Source: Dimargaris cristalligena (lineage: Eukaryota; Kickxellomycota; Dimargaritomycetes; Dimargaritales; Dimargaritaceae). From it: DNA of 13,690 nucleotides. The notes beneath the pieces were generated by a model. That model worked only from the letters and a program-made list of their open reading frames with translations. It was not told where the DNA came from and did not search any database. Position 1 is the first letter of the stretch. Each line of letters starts with the position of its first letter. The DNA is taken from assembly GCA_027576995.1 (NCBI GenBank), contig JANBQC010000252.1, positions 17,476-31,165 on the forward strand, written 5' to 3'. A program made the translations under genes and the position numbers. Below, piece by piece: positions 7,525 through 13,690 of this stretch.

Positions 7525-8435
7525 TGAAGAGCTATGAAAAATAATGAATTTCGGCGTTTCTATATAATAATTTATATATGGATCGATATGATTGAATGAT
7601 CTCTCCCCCTCTATAGTCACCACCGCTCGGGTATTTTTATTGACGCAAAAACAAAAGGTATATATGGCTAACTAGGCTTTGCCCTCTTCTTTGCCACGGT
7701 TGGCTATGTATCATTATCTGAGAAGATTTATTTGTCCGTTATTTTCCACTAGGTTACAATATAAGAGATGCCACTAGCAACTATAGTTCTAACGACATGA
7801 TAAAAATAATCTAAATGATTGCCTAATATTTCTTGAGGGCCCGTCGGAGAGACCATTTGTCGCCAAAACCTACAATTGTTATGATAGCGACCATGGGTAT
7901 AATATATATTACGTATGAATATTTTTTTGGTTTTTCAGCCAATTATCATTCGGCAGTCGGCTTACCGGAAATCTAGCTCGCTTCAATGACGGTGCGGGTA
8001 CATAAATAACACAGTGATTTAAGTGTTATTACTAAGTTTGGCATTTTCGGTATACTTTTGACGTGGAGGGTATGTTGATGTGCGTAACACTCCTCCTACT
8101 CTGGGGGATGTAGACAATTTACGGGGATGTGTTCTACTAAGCCGAATAAAGGGACCTATTGCAGAGATAATAGATCAGTAAGTGGCATTGTTGAAAGAAA
8201 TGGAAATGGAAGAGGTAATAAATAACACCACCCGTCCTCTTTTGGGATTGGTGGTGGTTGCAGTATGGCGATGAAACCTGGTTAATAAAACATTTCCGTA
8301 TTCACTTCTACACCCCCCCCCAGTCCAGCCCATATTGACTGGTGATCCTGGGGACGAATTAGGAGGGGGGAGGGTGACTGGTTCGAATACTATATGACCT
8401 GTTTCCATGGGGGTAAAATTTCCATCTTATCCAAA

Positions 8436-8443
8436 TCACGTGA
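8436..8443. promoter_or_regulatory. E-box palindrome TCACGTGA
   Basis: An 8-bp palindrome with core CACGTG, the site of fungal bHLH factors such as Cbf1 and Pho4 types. It stands alone in the intergenic region, so no target gene can be named. Confidence 0.3.
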
Positions 8444-8906
8444 AATGGGTTTAGTTGGCGCACGTCAACAGCTCTCTCCCCACTAGGGGGGGGGATAGGG
8501 CGCCAAAGTAAAATGTCAAATGGCGGAAGGGCGTTTGGATGAAAATGATTACTAGATTGTTTTTATTCATGAACCTTGTGGAATGTATGATGCGCATCAT
8601 GGTCTGTGCCTCGTCCGTCCACTGGACTGTGGTGGGGGTTTTCGACTTGGGCCCCATGTGAGAGAGTACGTGGGAGAGGAGGGTGTGGGTATGCGAGAGG
8701 GGAATTAAAAACCACAGTGGTGGTTGGTCGTCTTCACCGTATTTTGTTTCGGCCATTCCGCTACCAAAGCCCAGTTAGTTGCATTTGCCAGAACCTCAAG
8801 GTGTGTACAATTTACATTATAGCACTCCTCAGACCAGCGGAAACTAGTCGCTGCAGTGGGGCGGATAGACTAGAGTAATAGAAGCGCATCATCATAGCCT
8901 TCCCCA

Positions 8907-8943
8907 CACGTGCACACCAATTGGGAGGAGGGGTTATAAATAG
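8907..8943 (+). promoter_or_regulatory. Compact promoter-like cluster: E-box, CCAAT, AGGGG, TATA
   Basis: Within 37 bp, in plus-strand order, are CACGTG (8907-8912), CCAATTGG (8917-8924), AGGGG (8928-8932) and TTATAAATAG (8934-8943). This is the densest promoter-like arrangement in the long spacer. The first ATG downstream is at 8975 and opens only 34 codons. A spliced continuation or a non-coding RNA is possible. Confidence 0.4.
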
Positions 8944-9119
8944 CCTCATCGACTCTGTGGTCTGTCCGCTGCATATGTATGTTGTCAAACTGGGGGGAAT
9001 CTTCTTAGGACAGGCAGGTAAAACAATAGGCAGGAGAAGAGGAGGGGGTCACAGGGATTCCGGCCGGACTGGCAGATAAAATGCGCCAGCACCATGCGCC
9101 TAGGGAGAGAGTAGGGGGG

Positions 9120-9137
9120 CACACACACACTCTCTCT
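9120..9137. repeat. Compound (CA)n-(CT)n microsatellite
   Basis: Five CA units pass into a CTCTCTCT run ending in AG at 9138. The end resembles a 3' splice site, so it is also discussed as a possible acceptor. Confidence 0.8.
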
Positions 9138-9282
9138 AGCCACGAGTGCAGAACTAACACACGCCGCCCTGCCTAAGAAACCACCTACGTGTAAATATCG
9201 TGTCAACAGCTCAGGGAAAACTGCCGGCTTTATCCAAACATAACAACAACAGGCCATGAAGCACACAGGGTCTGTTGTACGC

Positions 9283-9300
9283 GTGGTGGTGGTGGTGGTG
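9283..9300. repeat. (GTG)6 trinucleotide repeat
   Basis: Six GTG units in tandem in non-coding sequence. Confidence 0.9.
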
Positions 9301-9595
9301 ATATAGTGTAGTCGTGGTGGCCGGAGTCCAATCAATCCATAATGGTCAGAGCCATATGTAGTACGCATGGGGTAGGCTGCAAAGGAGAAGGGATGTGCGG
9401 CTGGGTTAGGCGGATTTCGGGGTACAGCCATGGTGTGGGGTTTATAGGAATTACCGTATCTACTGCCGCACCCGCTGTCTTGTAATAATAATAGGAGGGA
9501 TGTATTTCCTATTTCTCCAGAGGCCTATTTGAGCTTCGTGGGGCCTTTGTGTATTTTTTCACCCGGGCTGAGCGAATTGTCGAGGTTCCTCTTCC

Positions 9596-9605
9596 TATAA
9601 ATAGG
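9596..9605 (+). promoter_or_regulatory. TATAAATAGG box
   Basis: A second copy of a TATAAATAG-type box. The nearest ATG (9617) is too close and opens only 13 codons. An inverted pair GGCCTATTT (9522-9530) and AAATAGGCC (9599-9607) flanks ~70 nt around it. No gene follows that I can support. Confidence 0.25.
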
Positions 9606-10215
9606 CCCCAAAGACAATGAATGGTACCCGACCCCATGGTTGGAGGCGACTAAAATAGAACCACCCAATGAGAACGGGGCCGAAAAGGAGGAGGGGGGAT
9701 GGCTTTATCCCCTATCCTGTATACCTCCAGTGGGTTCGCCCCCCTCCTCGTCCACATTGCTCATCCGTGAGTATCGAAATAGGCAGTGGTTGCTGCTGCC
9801 ATGTAAGTAGGAAGGGAGGGCGTAAGAGGATTGTATATTAAATGTACGGTAACGGCATGGCCGGGTGACTAAAGTAGTAAAGCGAGAGAACCTGCAGATG
9901 GCGGGGAGGGGAGAACATAGATTAATAAATAGGGACGTGATTAATCCACCCTCTCCTTCGAACGTACATGGATGGACCCGAATGCGGGAGGGCCTGAAAA
10001 CCAAACAGCCATCTATTATCGAGGCGAAGGTGCAGGTTGCAGGGGAAGAAGGAAAGGGGGGAGGAATGGATACGGCCAATCTACGGGGTGGGCAGATGAC
10101 CAACGAACTTAGATGCCCCGATCTTGAGGGGAATAATGGCGCACCAGCCGCCCCTTTTATGGAGGAATTCTACGAAGGCCAAGGGAGTGGTATAGAGGTT
10201 CCTTGAGATTGAATG

Positions 10216-10219
<4 letters not shown>

Positions 10220-10254
<35 letters not shown>
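10220..10254. repeat. (TA)n microsatellite, 35 bp
   Basis: An uninterrupted alternating TA run. Such tracts unwind easily and can extrude as cruciforms. It lies 13 bp from a GC-centred palindrome. Confidence 0.98.
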
Positions 10255-10259
<5 letters not shown>

Positions 10260-10266
10260 GGGTTAT

Positions 10267-10280
10267 AATGCCGCGGCATT
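10267..10280. repeat. Perfect 14-bp palindrome AATGCCGCGGCATT
   Basis: The sequence equals its own reverse complement over 14 bp, centred on CCGCGG. Back-to-back CCG/CGG triplets are the kind of half-site used by fungal Zn2Cys6 factors, which is general knowledge; binding here is inference. Confidence 0.85.
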
Positions 10281-10703
10281 GCAGCGACGGAAATTATAGT
10301 ATAGAGAGACATTGTTGGCGGTGTAGCTGGGAGCTCTTTCGTCGTCCTCTCTCTTCATTGAATTACGCAGACCGGCCCCTCAGCCATTACCAGCCCATAG
10401 GCGGAAATTAATTTATCCCCCCATACATAACTTGCCTTTGTGGTGATGGTGCAAAAATCGAGGGCCATCTCTCCCCCTTGTATTACCCCCCTCTCAGCAA
10501 TGGAGCACAGAACAATGGGGCGACCTACCGCATCCTTTCACGGGCCGGCTATACCATATATAATATGCAGCATTTTATTTTAAAGGGCATGTGGGTAAAC
10601 ACTAAGGGGCCAAGGGAGGCTGGGTGTGGTGGTGGTGACTCGCTCGCACAGAGAGGCCTTTTGCTTGGCAGTGCCTGCCGAGACGGCCACACTCCCTGGA
10701 ATC

Positions 10704-10717
10704 CCAATCTATATAAG
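10704..10717 (+). promoter_or_regulatory. CCAAT plus TATATAAG promoter candidate for the SOD gene
   Basis: CCAAT (10704-10708) and TATATAAG (10710-10717) lie side by side on the plus strand. Between 10592 and the SOD start codon at 11325 there is no ATG at all, so a long leader from here would reach the SOD ATG first. An alternative, nearer TATA-like GATAAAAG at 11069-11075 would give a shorter leader. Confidence 0.4.
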
Positions 10718-10920
10718 AGTGCAGCACGCTTGCTGGTAGGATTTGATTTATATATTATTTTTGTACGATACGGACAACCCGTTTCCCCTGGCCATTTCCC
10801 GGTGAAGTTGTATTTTATTACTCAGCTGTATAGAGCCCCATTCTGCGCTCTTTAGGCCTGATTGCCCTCCGACTGTACCAGACTTTTGGCGTGAATTATC
10901 GGGTGTGATTTTCCCTCCAT

Positions 10921-10940
10921 ACACACACACACACACACAC
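10921..10940. repeat. (AC)10 microsatellite
   Basis: Ten uninterrupted AC units in the upstream region of the SOD gene. Confidence 0.98.
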
Positions 10941-11068
10941 TAGCAGCTCGTTAGGATTTGCTCATTTCTGAAGTCGCCCCTTCTTCCCTACTAACCCTGT
11001 CTCGCTCTCCATCTATCCCCGTCGTTTGCGTGGTTATTGACATTGCCCTTTTTTACTTGAATTTCCGG

Positions 11069-11135
11069 ATAAAAGTCCCCGTCTCCCCCGCCCACACTGT
11101 CTCGACCACCTACTTCTCTCTCTCTCTCTCTTTAG
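11069..11135 (+). promoter_or_regulatory. TATA-like GATAAAAG followed by a CT-rich box ending in TTTAG
   Basis: GATAAAAG at 11069-11075 is followed by a (TC)n tract at 11115-11131. CT-rich stretches just before the transcription start are common in filamentous-fungus promoters. The tract ends in TTTAG, so it could instead be the acceptor of a 5'-UTR intron; no strong donor was identified. Confidence 0.35.
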
Positions 11136-11324
11136 TTTGTACTTTACTATTATCCACTGCGCTACTTTAGTTCAGTTACTTTGGGTCTATTCTCGGCTAC
11201 TCTAGTTTGTCAGTGCCTGCCCCAGTTTCCCTTCCGTTCGCTGAATACTTACTTACTTTCCACCTATTCCCCGTACTTTACTGCCCTTTGCTATTCGCCT
11301 CTATCCACTCATACGTTCGCCACC

Positions 11325-12038
11325 ATGAAGGTCTTCTCTATTCCCACTGCTCTGCTCGGCCTCGCCCTCGTTAGTGCCGCCGTAGCCCAAGACACCACCG
11401 CCGACATCTTCGACGATTCGGAACCCACCTCCGACCCCAACGACCTCATTGGCACCATCGGGGCCATCTTCAGCAATTCGACGGGAGTCCAAGGGGTGGT
11501 GACTTTCAGCCAGGAGCGGGGCGCGCCGGGTCAGGTCGACTTCATCAGCATCAACGTGAAAATCAGCAAAGGTCTGACCAAGGGCAAGTCCTACCCCTGG
11601 CACATTCACCAGAACCCCGCCAGCGCCAACGGCCAGTGCGGCTCGGTGGGCAACCACTTTGACCCTTTGATGATTAACCAGAGCAGCCTGTACAAGTGCC
11701 AGAAGAACAACCCCAACGCGTTCCAGGCCACCTGTGAGCTGGGCGACTTGGCCGGTAAGCTGGGCAACCTCAATGTGACCGCGGACGACGGCTCGTTCTC
11801 CGGTACCTTCAGCGACCCGAGCATCCCTATTGATGGGACCAACACCATAGTGAACCGGTCCTTGGTCATCCACGTGCCCAACACTAAAAATGTCCTGGCC
11901 TGCGCTACTATCCGTAGCTTGGAGCAGGAGGATGTCGCGAAAATCGGCGCCGCTTCGTCCCATATGATGGGCGCCGGCTATACTTCGCTTGCCTTGGCCG
12001 CCGTCTTCGTTTCCAGCGGTCTTGCTCTGCTGATTTAA
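11325..12038 (+). CDS. Secreted GPI-anchored copper-only superoxide dismutase (237 aa)
   Basis: Role: converts superoxide to oxygen and hydrogen peroxide at the cell surface. Seen: signal peptide at residues ~1-19 (MKVFSIPTALLGLALVSAAV, cleavage near AVA/Q), then a SOD_Cu fold. Copper ligands are H93 and H95 in WHIHQNP, H111 in GNHFDP and H183 in VIHVPN. The canonical disulfide is C105-C193. The Zn loop is short: two of the three Zn histidine positions are absent and the region reads CELGDLAGK, with E138 and D141 where Candida SOD5-type Cu-only enzymes keep Glu and Asp. C125 and C137 may form a second disulfide. Four N-glycosylation sequons are present (NSTG, NQSS, NVTA, NRSL). The C-terminal hydrophobic tail from ~219 to 237 follows small residues, as in GPI signals. 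Start: GCCACCATG is an ideal Kozak context and is the first ATG for over 700 nt; the open frame upstream to 11181 has no ATG. The active-site Arg position appears to be Val190. Confidence 0.95.
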   Translation: MKVFSIPTALLGLALVSAAVAQDTTADIFDDSEPTSDPNDLIGTIGAIFSNSTGVQGVVTFSQERGAPGQVDFISINVKISKGLTKGKSYPWHIHQNPASANGQCGSVGNHFDPLMINQSSLYKCQKNNPNAFQATCELGDLAGKLGNLNVTADDGSFSGTFSDPSIPIDGTNTIVNRSLVIHVPNTKNVLACATIRSLEQEDVAKIGAASSHMMGAGYTSLALAAVFVSSGLALLI

Positions 12039-12112
12039 TTCCCCGGTTTGGAGAGAGCACGGTGCGATGAAATAGTGGAATAGGATGAGTCTGGCTGGTT
12101 TAACAAAAACAT

Positions 12113-12238
12113 ATGTATATCTCTCAGTCCGGCTTCTTTGGGATCTTTACTGTTGTTGCTTCTATTGCCGTCGTCGTCGTCACCGCTGCCTTGACAATCC
12201 TCCCCCAATGGCTAGAGCAGCCTCCTCCTCTTGCCTGA
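12113..12238 (+). CDS. Possible 41-residue single-pass membrane microprotein
   Basis: ATG at 12113, 74 nt after the SOD stop, opens 41 codons ending in TGA at 12236-12238, with an in-frame stop just upstream at 12101. The product has a strong hydrophobic span at residues ~7-30 (GFFGIFTVVASIAVVVVTAA, followed by LTIL), then LPQW and a Pro-rich tail. The start context is poor and a GTC triplet run produces the valines, so it may be chance in pyrimidine-rich DNA. The sequence TTTAAC (12099-12104) and then CTCTCAG ending at 12127 also resembles a branch point and 3' splice site, so it could be an alternative 3' exon of a SOD transcript. No family is recognised. Confidence 0.22.
   Translation: MYISQSGFFGIFTVVASIAVVVVTAALTILPQWLEQPPPLA
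12170..12181. repeat. (GTC)4 trinucleotide run
   Basis: Four GTC units, encoding the Val run in the possible 41-residue microprotein. Confidence 0.85.
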
Positions 12239-12493
12239 GAATGTCATAGTCAGTCAACTTATAATTAGTCGATCTTACCAATTTGGCATTTCACTCACCT
12301 GTTATTCCAGCTAATTCTTAAAGATCATGATGAGTTTCATATTTCGTTGTTTTTTATTATTACATATTTATTTTGCTTAGCTCGTTTTTATCCCTTTAGT
12401 AATGATGTTGATGATATTTGTATTAGTTAGTAGCCCGTTAATTTTAGTGTCTTATTGAGGAGTGCCCGGTCCGGTGGGTGCAGGGCGGTCTGC

Positions 12494-12517
12494 CCCTTGA
12501 ATTGAAAGGGCTTTTTT
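12494..12517 (+). other. Small hairpin followed by T6
   Basis: CCCTT (12494-12498) and AAGGG (12506-12510) can pair around a 7-nt loop, with TTTTTT at 12512-12517. The layout mimics a factor-independent terminator or an RNA polymerase III stop, but I found no polymerase III promoter boxes or recognisable RNA upstream. Confidence 0.3.
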
Positions 12518-13286
12518 ACATTTGGCACTGCTGATTTTACACTATATCCCCCCCACTGGGTTGTGCTACCCCTCCTGGTGGCACCCGTAGACCCCCTATT
12601 TCTCTTTTCCTTTCTCGTCTCCTCTCTTCTTTATTCCCTTTTATTGGGACTCTATTATCTGGGCCCTTGTTCCGTTTGATACTGTATTTTTCCCCTCGTT
12701 TTGCACCCCACCAATCAATAAATTGACTCACGCCGACATTATTTTCATACCACAGGATTAATAATGGATTGCCAACCTTGGGTGAGTGAATAATAATAAT
12801 ATTCGGTCCAATTAGGGTTTTCGTTGGAGTGTGGGCGGTCTCATAGGCCGGGATCGCAGCGACCCACTGTTTATTCTCTCTACGGTAAGCCATCATCCCC
12901 CGCCCCAAGGATGCACCTGTATGGGCGGGGGCTCCACTATATTCTTTCTTCCGTTCCGACGTATCCATCCACCCATTCAGACGAACACCACCACTACCGC
13001 ATGGCCCCATTGGATCCAACGGATCACTACACATATGATGGCTGGCCAATGGGCCCAAGGGGGCGACGGTAGTGTGAGAGAGAAGGCCGGCTTATAGAGC
13101 CGCTTGGGGGTGGTGGGCGGAATATCTGGCCTCTTAATATAAGATTGGCGCGACTATGCAAGAGCTGATGTGAAGTTGGCCAATAGTTTGGTAGGCATTG
13201 TCAGGCGACATAGAAGAGACAAGACAGTCACATCGCAGCAACCCAGACAAGCCCCGTTACAGTAGATGATCCTTCTTATACTAAGT

Positions 13287-13302
13287 CTCTATTTCTATAG
13301 AG
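13287..13302. repeat. Perfect hairpin CTCTAT-TTCT-ATAGAG
   Basis: A 6-bp stem with a 4-nt loop in AT-rich spacer. No function is apparent. Confidence 0.5.
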
Positions 13303-13473
13303 TATATAGCTGGTGGATTATGTCGGTTGATTATCGAATGCGACGAATGTATTATTCAATAGAAGGTTAATGTGCTCCGCCATACTCGTTCAGGTGGGCC
13401 GTTTTGGCTGAAACCGCAACGCATACGGACAATACGGTGGACGGCCTTTACAATTCATGGGACTGCTAAACCC

Positions 13474-13480
13474 TATAAAT
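13474..13480 (+). promoter_or_regulatory. TATAAAT box near the right end
   Basis: It resembles the TATAAATA boxes at 8935 and 9597. It may belong to a plus-strand gene beyond the window. Confidence 0.25.
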
Positions 13481-13552
13481 GGTCGGAAACCAACCACGAC
13501 ATGACCTCCTCACATGGACACACCAATAAACGGGATAAACCGAGTATGGTGG

Positions 13553-13558
<6 letters not shown>

Positions 13559-13602
<44 letters not shown>
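13559..13602. repeat. (GA)n microsatellite, ~44 bp
   Basis: An uninterrupted GA run, the longest simple repeat in the window. Purine/pyrimidine mirror tracts of this kind can form triplex DNA and are common near fungal and plant promoters. Confidence 0.98.
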
Positions 13603-13606
<4 letters not shown>

Positions 13607-13690
13607 AAAGGACTATACAGTCCCATCAGGCCTTGTGACTACGCTTCTCACCCATACCACATATATAGGAGGGTTTCATGCAGTCTTCTC

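Larger units (their letters stand above)
6901..11324. other. Long gene-poor divergent intergenic region
   Basis: About 4.4 kb separates the minus-strand repeat-protein start from the plus-strand SOD start. Open frames here (for example 8451-8756 minus, 8985-9431 minus, 9705-10103 minus, 9865-10206 plus and 10478-10855 plus) show no domains, no codon bias like the flanking genes and no homology I recognise. The region has G- and C-homopolymers (6943-6950, 8313-8321, 8486-8494), microsatellites and several TATA-like boxes. I found no credible tRNA, 5S rRNA or U6. It may hold non-coding RNAs or short spliced genes. Confidence 0.7.
12239..13690. other. Right-hand intergenic region, no supported gene
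   Basis: The first part is AT-rich and probably SOD 3' UTR plus spacer, with an AATAAA at 12717-12722. Open frames of 82-173 codons at 12537-13058 (minus) and 12824-13097 (plus) lack domains and look random. The last ~550 bp carries a TATAAAT box at 13474-13480, a long GA microsatellite and an ATG at 13678 running off the edge, so a plus-strand promoter for the next gene is possible. Confidence 0.6.

Noticed and set aside
7892..7940. Short intron-like stretch (GTATAA to TTTTTCAG) after an ATG at 7891-7893
   Set aside because: The joined frame would encode only ~12 residues before a stop.
8380..8391. GGTTCGAATAC resembling a tRNA B box
   Set aside because: Flanking bases do not form the T stem, and no A box or acceptor stem is found at the right spacing.
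8451..8756. 101-codon minus-strand frame beginning MAETKYGEDDQ
   Set aside because: The start context is acceptable and the N-terminus looks protein-like, but the rest is irregular with no domain; frames this long are expected by chance over this spacer.
8985..9431. 148-codon minus-strand frame
   Set aside because: It includes translated microsatellites (a Thr run from GTG repeats), shows no domain and has none of the codon bias of the flanking genes.
9705..10206. Overlapping open frames on both strands (132 and 113 codons)
   Set aside because: Both look random. The plus-strand one relies on a GTG start, which is implausible in a eukaryotic nuclear gene.
12326..12420. ATGATGA-like C-box motifs suggesting a C/D snoRNA
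   Set aside because: No CTGA D box lies within normal distance and there is no terminal stem.
12537..13097. Open frames of 82-173 codons on both strands to the right of the SOD gene
   Set aside because: No domains, mutually overlapping, and low-complexity Arg/Lys or Pro/His composition.
1..13690. CRISPR arrays, insertion sequences, LTRs, prophage or toxin genes
   Set aside because: I saw no spaced direct repeats, terminal repeats with target duplications, transposase or integrase motifs. The only arrays are coding repeats and microsatellites.

Overview
The window looks like nuclear DNA of a fungus, probably an early-diverging lineage, although the rank cannot be fixed from sequence alone. 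The reasons are three long intron-free reading frames with eukaryotic families and architecture: an insulysin-type M16 protein, a secreted GPI-anchored copper-only superoxide dismutase (a family known from fungi and oomycetes), and a giant amphipathic-helix repeat protein. Genes are GC-rich and set in AT-rich or homopolymer- and microsatellite-rich spacers, with eukaryotic TATA, CCAAT, CRE and AATAAA-type signals. There are no bacterial ribosome binding sites or operons.

Layout. (1) 3-2510, plus strand: the middle and C-terminal part of an insulin-degrading-enzyme-like M16 protein. The half that should carry the HxxEH zinc site lies upstream of the window or is absent. Its first ~120 residues here are a Met/Gly/Asn-rich low-complexity segment. 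(2) 2511-3669: AT-rich spacer between convergent genes, with AATAAA signals on both strands. (3) 3670-6900, minus strand: a 1076-residue LEA-like protein with a strictly 47-residue tandem repeat, each unit marked by one Trp, flanked by paired cap motifs ending in RRxS. (4) 6901-11324: a ~4.4 kb gene-poor region between divergent genes, holding a full CRE palindrome, stress-type AGGGG sites, several TATA boxes, microsatellites, a 14-bp palindrome and a ~730-nt plus-strand stretch with no ATG before the next gene. (5) 11325-12038, plus strand: the Cu-only SOD with signal peptide and GPI tail. (6) 12113-12238: a possible 41-residue single-span microprotein. (7) 12239-13690: spacer with microsatellites, small hairpins and a TATA motif near the right end, but no gene I can support.

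There is no operon logic. The only functional thread is stress biology: an extracellular superoxide-disposing enzyme and a LEA-like repeat protein share a long divergent intergenic region with stress-type promoter motifs. The M16 protein is a separate, convergently oriented gene. The least ordinary items are the 47-residue Trp array, the low-complexity insert and altered C-terminal active-site segment of the M16 protein, and the Cu-only SOD that appears to lack the usual active-site arginine.
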